A stretch of 57,867 nt of DNA from an uncultured Methanobrevibacter sp. (GTDB taxonomy: Archaea; Methanobacteriota; Methanobacteria; Methanobacteriales; Methanobacteriaceae), in the NCBI RefSeq assembly GCF_946184425.1, contig NZ_CAMHFP010000012.1, positions 1-57,867 of the forward strand. Direction: 5' to 3'. Each line of letters opens with the position of its first letter. Within the stretch, counting starts at the first letter, position 1. Positions 44,625 through 54,025 of the stretch are shown here, one piece after another. Under the pieces are notes generated by a model. It had not been told where the DNA came from, searched no databases, and saw only the letters and a list, made by a program, of their open reading frames with translations. The translations under genes and the position numbers were made by a program.

Positions 44625-45851
44625 TTAATTAAATAAATAAACTTCTACTTTTTCACCTTCATCCAAAAGTTCGACTGATTTTGGAACTTTGACATAACCA
44701 TCAGCACTAGAAAGTGAGAAAATTGCTCCTGAATCTTTAAATATCGGTTGGACATCTTCACCATTAACTTTTACCAACTGATATTGCATACGACCAACAG
44801 GAGAATGAATTCTCCTAGTCATTTTGCCTTTAACCGTTTTAAGCTCAAAATCCTTATCAATTCCTGCCAATTTTGTTAAAGGCTGAGCAACGAAAGCATT
44901 GAATATCATTAAAGCTGAAACAGGATTGCCCGGAAGACCTATAACTAATTTTTCATCAATTACGCCCACTATAGTTGGTTTGCCCGGCTGGACTGAAATT
45001 CCATGAATGTAAACTTCACCCAATTCATCCAAAACATGTTTCAATACATCACCAAGACCTGCAGAAGTTCCTCCAGAACATAGCAATACATCAACTTCAT
45101 TAAGGGATTCTGTAATCTTTTCTTTTACTTCATCATAGTTGTCCCTCATGATTCCAAGGAATTTCGCATTGGCCCCACAGGAAACTGCATCATTTTTAAT
45201 CATGTTTCCGTTAACATCATATATTTTACCATATGACAACTCTTCACCCTGCATCATTATTTCATTTCCGGAGGATATAACACCTACAGAAGGTTTTTTG
45301 TAAACTTCAATAGTTTCAAAACCCTGTGAAAGCAAAACTCCAATTTTACCAGGATTTAAGAAATCACCTTTTTTAAGAATCAATTTACCTTCTTCAATGT
45401 CTGATCCTTTTTTAGCAACATCCTGAGAGGGAGTTGCAGTTGTAAGAAGATTGACCTTACCATCATCCAATTTTTCACAGTATTCAACCATGATTACAGA
45501 TTCAGCCCCTTCAGGCATAGCTGCACCAGTACTGATTTCAATGCATTTACCTTTTTCAACTTTTTTATCCGTTGTGGAACCTGCTTCCAAAAAATCAATG
45601 ATTTCAAGAGTATTCGGTGATTCTTCTGAAGCTCCAAAACTGTCTTCAGACAAAATTGCGAATCCATCCTTTAATGCCTTATTAAATGGAGGAAAATCCA
45701 TTCTGGAGTAAACATCCTCATATAAAATTCTACCGTAAGCTTCACTTACATCAATCTCCTCGCTTTGAGGTTTGATATTGTCATCGAATAATTTTTGAAT
45801 GATATCAATTGCCTCATCGCATTCCTTAATTTTTAAAAATTCAGTACCCAT
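44625..45851 (-). CDS. moeA: Molybdopterin molybdenumtransferase MoeA
   Basis: Inserts molybdate (or tungstate) into adenylylated molybdopterin; needed for formylmethanofuran dehydrogenase and similar enzymes. 408 residues from the ATG at 45851 (SD GAGGATACT, family N-terminus GTEFLKIKECDEAIDII); an upstream frame extension of 69 codons is hydrophobic and antisense to the aIF1A region and is rejected. Typical: FPPFNKALKDGFAI, GAAMPEGAESVIMVE, GVISSGNEIM, LLCSGGTSAGLGDV and IGLPGNPVSALM. Divergent from aIF1A, sharing a 108-bp promoter region. Confidence 0.95.
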   Translation of the reverse strand: MGTEFLKIKECDEAIDIIQKLFDDNIKPQSEEIDVSEAYGRILYEDVYSRMDFPPFNKALKDGFAILSEDSFGASEESPNTLEIIDFLEAGSTTDKKVEKGKCIEISTGAAMPEGAESVIMVEYCEKLDDGKVNLLTTATPSQDVAKKGSDIEEGKLILKKGDFLNPGKIGVLLSQGFETIEVYKKPSVGVISSGNEIMMQGEELSYGKIYDVNGNMIKNDAVSCGANAKFLGIMRDNYDEVKEKITESLNEVDVLLCSGGTSAGLGDVLKHVLDELGEVYIHGISVQPGKPTIVGVIDEKLVIGLPGNPVSALMIFNAFVAQPLTKLAGIDKDFELKTVKGKMTRRIHSPVGRMQYQLVKVNGEDVQPIFKDSGAIFSLSSADGYVKVPKSVELLDEGEKVEVYLFN

Positions 45852-45959
45852 AGTATCCTCTTTATATAATATCCAATAACTTAATATATAATATCTTGAT
45901 AAATATATAAATAATTTAATCTTATGCTTAAAAGCTATTATATTTTTGGAGGAGAGTAT

Positions 45960-46265
45960 TTGTCTAAACCTAATCAAAATCAACAACAAGAATACAGAAG
46001 GGTAAGAACTCCTAAAAAAGGAGAAATCCCTGGAGTAGTTGAACAAATTATGGGACACGGAAAATTAAAAGTCCGCTGTGCTGATGGAAATATCCGGATG
46101 ACTAGAATTCCTGGAAAAATGAAAAAACGTATTTGGATTCGTGAAGGAGATGTAATCCTCGTTAAACCATGGGATTTCCAGGCAGATGAAAAAGCTGATG
46201 TGATCTGGAGATACACAAAAACTGAATCCAATTGGCTTGAAAGAAAAGGCTACCTAAAAATGTAA
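45960..46265 (+). CDS. Translation initiation factor aIF1A
   Basis: OB-fold factor that binds the ribosomal A site and helps start-codon selection. 101 residues from a TTG start at 45960 (first residues (M)SKPNQNQQQEYRR), following a strong SD, GGAGGAG, six bases upstream. VRTPKKGEIPGVVEQIMGHGK and MTRIPGKMKKRIWIREGDV are nearly invariant family blocks. An upstream ATG at 45924 would add 12 residues and lacks an SD. It leads an aIF1A-rio1-KH operon, a conserved archaeal translation/ribosome-biogenesis cluster. Confidence 0.95.
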   Translation: MSKPNQNQQQEYRRVRTPKKGEIPGVVEQIMGHGKLKVRCADGNIRMTRIPGKMKKRIWIREGDVILVKPWDFQADEKADVIWRYTKTESNWLERKGYLKM

Positions 46266-46293
46266 GCCTTTATTACTTATTTTTTTGATTTAA

Positions 46294-47067
46294 ATGGATC
46301 CTAAAGTTGCTAAAGCTGATGCTAAACATCAAAAATTACATTCCCAAAAAAGAAAAAAGGACAGTTCCGATAGAAAAACCGGTAATGAAATTTTTGACAA
46401 AATTACATTAGAAACATTATACAAATTAGCTAACCAAGGATACATTGACATTTTAAATGGTGCAATAAGTACCGGCAAGGAAGCTAATGTACTTACAGGC
46501 ATTACCGACAATGAAAAATTCGTAGCAGTCAAAATATATAGAATTGCTACATCTGATTTTAAAAAAATGGATTATTACCTCAAAGGTGATCCAAGATTTA
46601 ACATAAAAACAAAAAACAAAAGAAAAATTATTTATTCATGGGTTACAAAAGAGTTTAAAAACTTAACCAGACTTTATCAGGCCGGAGTAAATGTTCCAAA
46701 ACCAATTACCAGTGCAAATAATGTATTGCTTATAGAATTTATTGGAGACGATGATGGAAATCCGGCACAGCCTGTTAAAAACCAACCACCAAAAAATCCA
46801 GATGAATTTTTCAACAAATTATTGGTTCAATTGAAACTGTTCGTAAACGAAGCAAAGTTAGTTCATGGAGATTTATCCAATTATAACATCTTAAATTTAA
46901 ATGAAGAACCAGTAATTATCGATGTTTCACAGTCCGTTGTTCTTGACAACCCTATTTCAAAAGAACTGCTTGAAAGAGACATTAACACTCTTGTTCGCGA
47001 ATACAGCAAGTTAGGTGTTAAAACTAATTTTGATGAAATTTGGGAATATGTCAATCCTAAATTTTAA
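46294..47067 (+). CDS. rio1: Rio1-family serine protein kinase
   Basis: Atypical kinase acting in late small-subunit ribosome maturation. 257 residues. The degenerate Gly-loop is STGKEANVLTG, the ATP-binding Lys lies in KFVAVKIYRI, the catalytic loop is LVHGDLSNYNIL (HGDLSxxN) and the metal Asp is in VIIDVSQSV (Rio form of DFG). The basic N-terminal tail, KLHSQKRKKDS, precedes the winged-helix-like region of RIO kinases. It follows aIF1A by 28 bp and precedes the Dim2-like KH gene, which is the typical archaeal cluster. The start ATG has a weak SD (TGATTT). Confidence 0.93.
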   Translation: MDPKVAKADAKHQKLHSQKRKKDSSDRKTGNEIFDKITLETLYKLANQGYIDILNGAISTGKEANVLTGITDNEKFVAVKIYRIATSDFKKMDYYLKGDPRFNIKTKNKRKIIYSWVTKEFKNLTRLYQAGVNVPKPITSANNVLLIEFIGDDDGNPAQPVKNQPPKNPDEFFNKLLVQLKLFVNEAKLVHGDLSNYNILNLNEEPVIIDVSQSVVLDNPISKELLERDINTLVREYSKLGVKTNFDEIWEYVNPKF

Positions 47068-47171
47068 TACAAACATTTAAAAATAATAAAACTTTAAATT
47101 CTATCTACTTTTTAGAAATTATTAAATAAAATAGATTTAATAAATATTATTAACTAAAAAAAGGTGATATT

Positions 47172-47789
47172 ATGCCAGAAACAGATTATTTGAAAATACC
47201 TCAAAATAGAGTAGGGGCATTGATTGGAAGCAATGGAAGCGTGAAAAAATCCATTGAAAAAGCAACTGGAACCCTTCTGGACATTGATAGTGATGAAGGT
47301 ACAGTTTATATCACACCTGGAGAAAATATGGAAGACCCACTAGGAGTTTGGAATGCAAACCATATCGTAAAAGCTGTGGCTCGTGGATTTAATCCGGAAG
47401 TTGCTCTTAAATTAGTTAGTGACGAAATATATCTGGAAGTAATCAGCCTGCCATTATACATAGGAAAATCCAAAAAAGCCCTTGCAAGACACAAAGGTAG
47501 AATCATTGGAAAAGATGGTAAAACACGTGAAATAATCATGGAAATGGCTGAAGTTGACATGGCAGTTTACGGCAAAACTGTTTCATTAATCGGTGAAATG
47601 GACAACATCATGGTTGCAAAAGAAGCTATTGAAATGATTTTGAATGGTTCCAGACATAAATCTGTTTATGGATTCTTAGAACACAAAAAAGAAACACTTA
47701 AAATGAAAGAATTCAAGGATTTAGTTGGAATAGAAGATGATAAAATCGAATTCAAAGATGGAATTGAATTTGATGAAAATGATTTTTAG
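47172..47789 (+). CDS. KH-domain RNA-binding protein (archaeal Dim2/Pno1-like)
   Basis: 205 residues, two KH modules. The first is YLKIPQNRVGALIGSNGSVKKSIE (GxxG = GSNG), the second has HKGRIIGKDGKTREIIMEMA (GKDG). These match the archaeal aDim2p/Krr1-Pno1 family, which binds pre-16S 3' end and works with Rio1 and aIF2a. The C-terminal tail (GIEDDKIEFKDGIEFDENDF) is acidic. SD GGTGAT is four bases before ATG. A strong hairpin terminator overlaps its stop codon, ending the operon. Confidence 0.93.
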   Translation: MPETDYLKIPQNRVGALIGSNGSVKKSIEKATGTLLDIDSDEGTVYITPGENMEDPLGVWNANHIVKAVARGFNPEVALKLVSDEIYLEVISLPLYIGKSKKALARHKGRIIGKDGKTREIIMEMAEVDMAVYGKTVSLIGEMDNIMVAKEAIEMILNGSRHKSVYGFLEHKKETLKMKEFKDLVGIEDDKIEFKDGIEFDENDF

Positions 47790-47818
47790 GAGTATGACTC
47801 CTAAACCTTATTTTTTTT
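47785..47818 (+). terminator. Intrinsic-type terminator ending the aIF1A-rio1-KH operon
   Basis: Perfect 9-bp stem TTTAGGAGT (47785-47793), loop ATG, ACTCCTAAA (47797-47805), then CCTTA and eight T. It overlaps the stop codon of the KH-protein gene. Confidence 0.8.
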
Positions 47819-48159
47819 AAATTAACTTAATGCCAGTGAAAATTTATTTTTTATGGAGTCAAATTAAACTCAATTTTATGAATTGGAATAAAGATTACAA
47901 AATTAAATCAATTTAATAAAAGATACCTATAAAAATTACAGAGATAATGGCAAAGCATTATATACTGAAACCCACATATATAGATAGCATAGTATAAAAA
48001 CTATAATTTTTACATGTTTTTAAATTATTATTTTACCACATATTTAAACAAGTTAGATAGGGTACTGTATAAATATTACTTTTCAAATGCTCTCTAAGTT
48101 GATTTAAATATATCAAGCCATAATAAATTTAGACATATATACATAAAGGAGGAAAAATT
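47819..48159. other. Gene-free A/T-rich leader of top6B
   Basis: 340 bp without a supportable gene. It holds ATAGT-ATAAAA-ACTAT (47989-48004), a weak hairpin, TATA-like words (ATTATATACTG near 47957; TTTAAATATAT at 48103-48113, the likely top6 promoter) and the 21-bp repeat at 48073-48093. A small RNA is possible but unsupported. Confidence 0.5.
48073..48093 (+). promoter_or_regulatory. 21-bp element upstream of top6B, copy 2
   Basis: Identical to 18673-18693 upstream of the DUF763 gene. Here it lies 10 bp before the TATA-like TTTAAATATAT (48103-48113) and 67 bp before the top6B start. Also shared are AGTTAG and TACTG words just upstream. Probable common regulatory site. Confidence 0.55.
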
Positions 48160-49863
48160 TTGGCTCAACAACAAGTAGGACTTGATTGGGAAGAGGACTT
48201 TCAAAGGTTAACCCCATCACAGTTCTTTAGAAAAAACAAGCAAATGCTCGGATTCACCGGTAAAATCCGTTCATTGACTATTGTTTTCCACGAATTGATC
48301 ACAAACAGTTTTGACGCATGTGAAGAATCTAAAATATTACCTGATATCGATATTGAGTTAAAACGTGTTGATAAAGAACATTACATCTTAAGACACAGAG
48401 ATAATGGACCTGGAATCCCTGAAGACTATGTTATGCAGGTATACTGTATGATGTTTGCAGGATCAAAATTCAGAAACATCCAGTCAAGAGGTCAGCAAGG
48501 TTTGGGTTGTAGTGGTTGTGTACTCTTATCCCAAATGACCACCGGTAAACCGGCTCACGTAATTTCATGCTATAAAGATGGAGATGAAATTAAAGGAGTT
48601 AAAATGAAATTCCAAATGGATGTTGAAAACAACCGTGGAATTTTAATGGAAAGAGAGGATTACCCTGCAGAAAGCACAGGAGTATGTATTGAATTGCAAT
48701 TCAAAGAAGTATCCTACTCCTTAGCCGAACAAGGTGCTTTTGAATACATCAGAAGAACAATGATTGGTAACCCTCATGCAAAAATTACTTTCAGAGACCC
48801 GTCAGGACACAAATATATCTTCAAAAGAGCAGCAGATATTGTTCCAGTACAACCTAAAGAAGTATTACCACACCCTAAAGGTGTAAGTGCTGATGACTTG
48901 ATGACAATGGCGAAAAATACTGACAGCAGAAGATACAAAAGCATGTTGACTTCATCAATGTCAAGAATGTCTGCCAAAAGAGTAGATGAAATAGCAGAAA
49001 TGACAGGAATAGACATGAACAAACGTCCAAAAGACATGACTTTCCAAGAAGCTGAAGCTATTGTCCACTGCTTCAAAAAAATGAAATTTATGGCACCTCC
49101 AACCGACGGACTTATACCAATTGGATCAGAACAGATTGAAAAAGGTATGAAACAAATATTAAAACCTGAATTTGTAACCACAATTACAAGAAAACCGGTT
49201 ACCTATGCGGGAGGGGTTTCATTTATTATTGAAGCAGGTCTTGCCTATGGAGGAAATGCAGGTAGAGTAGTAAATGAACAGAGAAAATCTGAAATCATGA
49301 GATTTGCAAATAGAGTTCCATTGACTTTTGATGCCGGAAGCTGTGCTATTACAGAAGCACTTAAAAGTATTGACTGGAAACGTTATGGACTTAAAGATAT
49401 GGATAGCACCCCGTTAACATTATTTGTAAATATCATCTCAACACAAGTCCCTTACCTCTCAACAGGTAAACAAAGTGTATCTCCAGAGCCTGAAATCGTC
49501 CATGAAATCAGACAAGCAACCATGAAATTAGCTCGTAAACTTCAAAAACACCTTAGAGCAAAAAGAGCAGCTAAAGAAAAAGAAAAACGTTCAAAAGTAT
49601 TTGAAGAATATGTCCCCGTAATTATTGAAGAAGCTGCAAAACTTGGTGAAACCGGAGTTCCTGAATATCAGGAAGTACTGGCAAAAGTTACTAAAAGAGC
49701 ACTTGCAGAATTGCTTGGAGAAAAAGTTGAAGAAGAAGAGGAAGAAGAAGAACTTGATGCACTCATTATGGAAGAAGTTGATGAATTTGGACGCACCGTT
49801 GATGGTGAAAATACCACATTAGATAACTTTGATGGAGATAATGATGAGGAGTTTGAGGAATAG
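48160..49863 (+). CDS. top6B: DNA topoisomerase VI subunit B
   Basis: GHKL-ATPase subunit of the archaeal type IIB topoisomerase, which relaxes and decatenates DNA. 567 residues. [14 protein letters not shown] (43-56) is the Mg-binding N box, [11 protein letters not shown] and [12 protein letters not shown] are the other nucleotide-binding boxes, and the transducer and acidic tail ([13 protein letters not shown]) follow. The start is TTG at 48160 with SD GGAGG eight bases before it. It is followed by top6A 9 bp downstream, so an operon. An exact 21-bp sequence before its TATA box is repeated before the DUF763 gene. Confidence 0.97.
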   Translation: MAQQQVGLDWEEDFQRLTPSQFFRKNKQMLGFTGKIRSLTIVFHELITNSFDACEESKILPDIDIELKRVDKEHYILRHRDNGPGIPEDYVMQVYCMMFAGSKFRNIQSRGQQGLGCSGCVLLSQMTTGKPAHVISCYKDGDEIKGVKMKFQMDVENNRGILMEREDYPAESTGVCIELQFKEVSYSLAEQGAFEYIRRTMIGNPHAKITFRDPSGHKYIFKRAADIVPVQPKEVLPHPKGVSADDLMTMAKNTDSRRYKSMLTSSMSRMSAKRVDEIAEMTGIDMNKRPKDMTFQEAEAIVHCFKKMKFMAPPTDGLIPIGSEQIEKGMKQILKPEFVTTITRKPVTYAGGVSFIIEAGLAYGGNAGRVVNEQRKSEIMRFANRVPLTFDAGSCAITEALKSIDWKRYGLKDMDSTPLTLFVNIISTQVPYLSTGKQSVSPEPEIVHEIRQATMKLARKLQKHLRAKRAAKEKEKRSKVFEEYVPVIIEEAAKLGETGVPEYQEVLAKVTKRALAELLGEKVEEEEEEEELDALIMEEVDEFGRTVDGENTTLDNFDGDNDEEFEE

Positions 49864-49872
49864 GTGATTTAA

Positions 49873-50961
49873 ATGACTGATGTAAAAAAATCACATAAAG
49901 AGGAAAGAAAACAATACACTCTTAACAAACTTACCGGATTAGGTCAAGAGATTATCGAAAACATTGAACAGAAAAAAGTTCCTAGTATCAGAGTCCCTTC
50001 CAGAGGAACTGGGAACATTGTTTACGATGATGCTAAAAGATACTATGTATTAGGAGACAGATTCGGAAAAAGGTCTTTAGGTAACGTGAAACAAATCAGA
50101 AAATTGGGCCAAATGGTTTATGTAGGTAATTTCTGTAAAGACCTTGTAGCACGTGAAAAAACCGCAACCATCAGGGAAATGTATTATGTGTCTGAAGGTT
50201 GGGGAATAAGTTTTAAAACACAACAAGAATCCAACATTGTTGGAGAAGACTTGGAAGTAACTTTAGGTACTACCCGTGAAGAGTTAGGATTAATGCCTGA
50301 GGAAGATGGTGCATCCGTTTACGGAGATATCACCCTTTTAGATGAAGTGGAAGTTAATGCAGCACACATGGGAAAATCAGGTTATACCATTTCCCCTACC
50401 ATTGATCAAGTGGAATTCTTGGATCATAAAGTGGACAAAGTATTGGCAGTGGAAACCATGGGAATGTTCCACAGATTAGTTCAGGAAAATGCACATAAAA
50501 GATTTAACTGTTTGATTGTTGGGCTAAAAGGACAAGCTGCACGTGCAACAAGAAGATTCATTAAAAGAGTAAATGAAGAGCTTGGATTACCAGTTTACAT
50601 CTGTAACGACGGAGACCCTTGGGGATTCCACATTGCACAGGTTATTATTTCAGGAAGTGCAAAATTAGCTCACGTTAACCATCAGTTAGCTACTCCAGAT
50701 GCTAAATTCATTGGAGTAACTGCATCAGACATTATCAATTATGACTTGCCAACTGATAAACTCAAAGATGTTGACGTTATGAGACTTAAAGAGCTTTCTA
50801 AAGACCCAAGGTACAAAGATGAATTCTGGCAAACAGAAATCAAAAAAATGCTTAAGATTGGTAAGAAAGCAGAACAGCAATCTTTTTCAAAATATGGGCT
50901 CGAGTATGTAGTAGACACCTACTTCCCGGCCAAATTTGAAGAAATGGAAAATCAAGCATAG
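49873..50961 (+). CDS. top6A: DNA topoisomerase VI subunit A (Spo11-like)
   Basis: DNA-cleaving subunit of topoisomerase VI. 362 residues. The 5Y-CAP domain contains [13 protein letters not shown] with the catalytic Tyr at 104 or 105, and the Toprim domain has [25 protein letters not shown] and [16 protein letters not shown] (Asp residues that bind Mg). It follows top6B by 9 bp with SD GTGATTTAA region; ATG start. Both subunits being adjacent and full length indicates a functional heterotetramer. Confidence 0.97.
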   Translation: MTDVKKSHKEERKQYTLNKLTGLGQEIIENIEQKKVPSIRVPSRGTGNIVYDDAKRYYVLGDRFGKRSLGNVKQIRKLGQMVYVGNFCKDLVAREKTATIREMYYVSEGWGISFKTQQESNIVGEDLEVTLGTTREELGLMPEEDGASVYGDITLLDEVEVNAAHMGKSGYTISPTIDQVEFLDHKVDKVLAVETMGMFHRLVQENAHKRFNCLIVGLKGQAARATRRFIKRVNEELGLPVYICNDGDPWGFHIAQVIISGSAKLAHVNHQLATPDAKFIGVTASDIINYDLPTDKLKDVDVMRLKELSKDPRYKDEFWQTEIKKMLKIGKKAEQQSFSKYGLEYVVDTYFPAKFEEMENQA

Positions 50962-51089
50962 TCTTGAAATTTTCCTCCTTTTTTTTATTTTTTTAAATTA
51001 TATCAATTAAATTTTAAAACAGATTTTATCTTTAAAAAAGATAATTAACTAAAAAAAAGACTCTTTTTAATATAAAATATAAAAGTAAC

Positions 51090-51113
51090 AATAGCTCAAT
51101 AAAATAAGCTATT
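51090..51113 (-). terminator. Possible terminator after the STAS gene
   Basis: AATAGCT (51090-51096) and AGCTATT (51107-51113) form a 7-bp stem; on the minus strand a T-rich stretch follows. It lies just past the STAS stop and downstream of top6A, so it may serve either strand. Confidence 0.45.
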
Positions 51114-51126
51114 TAATTAAAAAAAA

Positions 51127-51426
51127 TTATTTGATTGTCAAAATTTTATCAAAACCAGACATTGAAAATATTTCTTTAATAGTATCATTTGCATTAACTA
51201 TAACAAATGGAATATCATCAGGTTTTAATTTTTTCTGAACTAAAACCAATACTCTTAAACCAGCACTGGAAATATATTCTAAATTGCTTAAATCAAGAGT
51301 TAATGAGTCAAATTTACCCATTTCATCCATTATTTCATTTTCAAAATCAGGAGCAGTAACGGTATCAATACGATTTCCAACTTCAATTGTTAAATCTTTA
51401 TCATTATAATTTTTTATAATATCCAT
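51127..51426 (-). CDS. STAS-domain protein (anti-sigma-factor-antagonist-like)
   Basis: 99 residues from ATG 51426 (SD GGAGATATC; an upstream ATG adds 5 residues). A single STAS fold: DLTIEVGNRIDTVTAPDFEN, then LTLDLSNLEYISSAGLRVLV, with Ser54 in YISSAG at the position phosphorylated in SpoIIAA/RsbV. In bacteria such proteins are phosphorylated by RsbW/SpoIIAB kinases and dephosphorylated by SpoIIE/RsbU phosphatases; two such phosphatases are 2.6 kb downstream (54-57.8 kb) on the same strand. No kinase (HATPase) gene is in the window. The role in an archaeon is inferred only. Confidence 0.88.
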   Translation of the reverse strand: MDIIKNYNDKDLTIEVGNRIDTVTAPDFENEIMDEMGKFDSLTLDLSNLEYISSAGLRVLVLVQKKLKPDDIPFVIVNANDTIKEIFSMSGFDKILTIK

Positions 51427-51539
51427 GATATCTCCTACCATAATCTAAATAATTATAAGATTTTTAAATAATTTAAAGTTTTTGATAAATTAATTCATAA
51501 CTTAATCATAAACTAAAGGTTTATATATAGTGATACATA

Positions 51540-51557
51540 TATACCCATATAGGTATA
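51540..51557. promoter_or_regulatory. CsoR-type operator at the csoR promoter
   Basis: TATACC (51540-51545)-CATATA-GGTATA (51552-51557): a perfect 6-6-6 inverted repeat, located just after a TATA box (TTTATATATA, 51520-51529), near the expected transcript start. Its arms are identical to those before copA. Consistent with CsoR autoregulation. Confidence 0.65.
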
Positions 51558-51569
51558 GGTTGTGTTATT

Positions 51570-51842
51570 TTGAAACAATGTATGGATAGTGAGAATTTAC
51601 ATAGAAGACTGAAAAAAATCATAGGCCAGATAAATGCTATAGACCGTATGATTGATGAAGATATTCCATGTGAACAAATATTAATGCAAGTAAATGCATC
51701 GAAATCAGCATTACACAAAGTTGGACACATTATTGTCGAAGGACATTTGGAACATTGCGTTAAAGAAGCTATAGAAAATGGAGATTCAGACGATGCACTA
51801 GGAGATATTTCTTCAATATTGGAATACTACTCCAGACTTTAA
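51570..51842 (+). CDS. csoR: CsoR-family metal-sensing repressor
   Basis: 90 residues, all-helical DUF156 fold: LHRRLKKIIGQINAIDRMID (11-30). Metal ligands Cys34, His59 and Cys63 keep the exact spacing of M. tuberculosis CsoR (Cys36, His61, Cys65), a Cu(I) site. Start taken at TTG 51570 (AGGT upstream); ATG 51582 is possible. It is followed within 50 bp by a P-type ATPase gene and a copper chaperone-like gene. Two operators with the same arms flank the cassette, so it probably represses itself and copA. Nickel- or sulfur-responsive relatives exist; copper is favoured, not proven. Confidence 0.9.
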   Translation: MKQCMDSENLHRRLKKIIGQINAIDRMIDEDIPCEQILMQVNASKSALHKVGHIIVEGHLEHCVKEAIENGDSDDALGDISSILEYYSRL

Positions 51843-51862
51843 TTTTTTTTAAAATAACTTTA

Positions 51863-51880
51863 TATACCTATGGGGGTATA
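51863..51880. promoter_or_regulatory. CsoR-type operator at the copA promoter
   Basis: TATACC (51863-51868)-TATGGG-GGTATA (51875-51880), same arms and spacing as the site before csoR. It overlaps a TATA-like CTTTATATA (51859-51866), so binding would block transcription of the ATPase gene 24-40 bp downstream. Confidence 0.65.
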
Positions 51881-51904
51881 CCTATACTATTGGGGCTGTT
51901 TAAT

Positions 51905-53767
51905 ATGAATTTGAAATTTGACAAAAAACAAAAGATAGATATTACATTGATTGTGATTTCCACAATGAGCATTATCGCAAGTTTTACATTATCTATTAAC
52001 TATCTCTCTTGGGTTGCTATAATACTTTGTGGAATACCCATATTTAAAGAATGTATAGATGGATTAATTACCGAATTTGACATAACTGCAGATTTGCTTG
52101 TCTCAATAGCCATTATTGCATCAGTAATTATTGGAGAGATATTTGCTGCAGGAGAAATTGCAACAATTATGGCAATCGGAGGATTTTTAGAAGAATATAC
52201 CGTATCAAAAACACAAGGCAAAATAGAAGAACTCGTAAACATCACTCCTCAAAAAGCAACAAGAATTAAAAATGGCATTGAAGAAAAAATATCATTAGCT
52301 GAAATAAAAATTGGAGATATCCTAAAAGTATTACCTGGCGAAAGCATTCCAACTGATGGAATAATCACAAATGGAGAAACATCCATAAATCAATCAACAT
52401 TAACAGGAGAATCACTACCTGTCGATAAAGTTGCAAAGGATAACGTTTTTAGCGGCACCATAAATCTTTATGGATCATTTACCATGAAAGCAACAAAGAC
52501 TGCAGAAAACAGTTCTCTTCAAAAATTAATTAAACTTGTAGAATCATCAAAACCAGAAAATGCAAAAATCGTGAGAACCGCTGACAAATGGGCCAAATGG
52601 ATTGTACTGATCGCATTTTTCTCATCAATCTTAACTTATATATTCACAGGAGATATAATAAGGTCCGTTACAATTCTAGTAGTATTTTGTCCATGTGCAT
52701 TAGTTCTTGCTACACCTACAGCTATCATGGCAAGCATTGGAAATCTGACAAAACATGGAATTTTAGTTAAAGACGGAGAATCCATTGAAGAATTGGCACA
52801 GGTTAATGAATTGATATTTGACAAAACAGGGACTTTAACTTATGGAACACCAAAAGTGACCCGCACCCAATCAAAAAATGTAGATGAAATGATGCTTTTA
52901 CTTGCATCGCTCGAATCAAAATCAGAGCACCCTTTAGCTAAATCAATAGTTAATTACTATGGTAAAAAAGATTTAAAAGATGTAGATAACTTTGAAATGA
53001 TAATTGGAAAAGGAGTAAAAGGAAAAATTGATGGCAATTTGGTACTTGCCGGGAACAGAAGACTTTTTGACATCGAAAATATTGAAATTTCACAAAAGAC
53101 TCATTTACACAGCAATGAAACTGAAATAATTGTAGCTAAAAACAATGAAATTTTAGGAAATGTAATACTATCAGATATCCTAAGGCACAATTCAAAGAAC
53201 ACCATCAGACAATTAAAAAATATGGGAATCCAAACAACATTGCTTACTGGAGATAATGAAAAAACAGGATCATACATAGCTAAGGAAGTTGGAGTTTCAA
53301 ATGCAGAATTTGAATGCATGCCCGAAAATAAAAGTGCATATATATCAAAAAGACAGTTAAAAAATAATAAGGTTGCCATGATAGGTGATGGAATTAACGA
53401 TGCTCCATCACTTAAAAAAGCAAATGTAGGAATTTCAATGGGAAAAATTGGAAGTGATATATCTGTAGATGCTTCAAATATTACATTAATTAATGACAAC
53501 ATTGAGGAACTACCACATTTAATTGCAATATCACAAAAAACATTGAAAACAATTAAACTAAACATTTCTTTTTCATTAGGTTTAAACTTTTTAGCAATGG
53601 TCTTAGCAATTATAGGAATACTAAATCCAATAGTCGGAGCATTAATCCACAATATTGGGTCAGTCATAGTAATAATATACTCAGCAACATTAGTTAACTA
53701 CACACATACAAACAATGAATGCCAAAAATTAGGTATGACTAAAAGTTTAAATAATCCAATTACATAA
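51905..53767 (+). CDS. copA: P1B-type heavy-metal transport ATPase (probably copper efflux)
   Basis: Membrane pump with about eight helices. CPC (about 262-264 from ATG 51905) is the metal-binding helix; the phosphorylation site DKTGT (306-310), TGES, SEHPLA (HP motif) and GDGINDAP are complete. It has no N-terminal metal-binding domain; the separate copZ gene encodes one. The C-terminal membrane pair reads NPIVGALIHNIGSVIVII, not the MSS or NYxxM signs typical of P1B-1 Cu pumps, so metal identity is uncertain. Length about 620 is usual. The ATG at 51905 is preferred over TTG at 51890. Transcribed with csoR and copZ in one direction. Confidence 0.88.
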   Translation: MNLKFDKKQKIDITLIVISTMSIIASFTLSINYLSWVAIILCGIPIFKECIDGLITEFDITADLLVSIAIIASVIIGEIFAAGEIATIMAIGGFLEEYTVSKTQGKIEELVNITPQKATRIKNGIEEKISLAEIKIGDILKVLPGESIPTDGIITNGETSINQSTLTGESLPVDKVAKDNVFSGTINLYGSFTMKATKTAENSSLQKLIKLVESSKPENAKIVRTADKWAKWIVLIAFFSSILTYIFTGDIIRSVTILVVFCPCALVLATPTAIMASIGNLTKHGILVKDGESIEELAQVNELIFDKTGTLTYGTPKVTRTQSKNVDEMMLLLASLESKSEHPLAKSIVNYYGKKDLKDVDNFEMIIGKGVKGKIDGNLVLAGNRRLFDIENIEISQKTHLHSNETEIIVAKNNEILGNVILSDILRHNSKNTIRQLKNMGIQTTLLTGDNEKTGSYIAKEVGVSNAEFECMPENKSAYISKRQLKNNKVAMIGDGINDAPSLKKANVGISMGKIGSDISVDASNITLINDNIEELPHLIAISQKTLKTIKLNISFSLGLNFLAMVLAIIGILNPIVGALIHNIGSVIVIIYSATLVNYTHTNNECQKLGMTKSLNNPIT

Positions 53768-53800
53768 TACTACATATCAATAAAAAAAGAGTGATTTAAA

Positions 53801-54004
53801 ATGGCTGAAAAAGAAATTAAAGTTGTAGGAATGCACTGCCCATCATGTGTAAATGCTGTTGAACTTTGTTTAAAAGATGTTGATGGAATTGATGATGCTA
53901 AAGCAGATTTAGATTCTGGAATAACAAAAATTACAATGTCTGAAGATGTTAGTGATGCAGACATTAATGAAGCTGTTGAAGAAGCAGGTTTCAAAGTAGA
54001 ATAA
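53801..54004 (+). CDS. copZ: CopZ-like metal chaperone (HMA domain)
   Basis: 67 residues, a single heavy-metal-associated domain. VVGMHCPSCVNAVELCL (9-25) holds the MxCxxC metal site (GMHCPSC), followed by KDVDGIDDAKADLDSGITKI and the helix VEEAGFKVE. It would shuttle Cu(I) to the ATPase encoded 33 bp upstream. GTGATT lies before ATG (SD). It ends 22 bp before the convergent SpoIIE phosphatase gene. Confidence 0.93.
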   Translation: MAEKEIKVVGMHCPSCVNAVELCLKDVDGIDDAKADLDSGITKITMSEDVSDADINEAVEEAGFKVE

Positions 54005-54025
54005 TTCTACTTACTTTTCTTTTTT

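Noticed and set aside
45852-46058. 69-codon N-terminal extension of MoeA
   Set aside because: No similarity to MoeA N-termini; overlaps the aIF1A promoter and start. ATG 45851 with a good SD fits the family.
53101-53667. 188-codon minus-strand ORF
   Set aside because: Antisense to the conserved C-terminal half of the P-type ATPase; low-complexity hydrophobic sequence.
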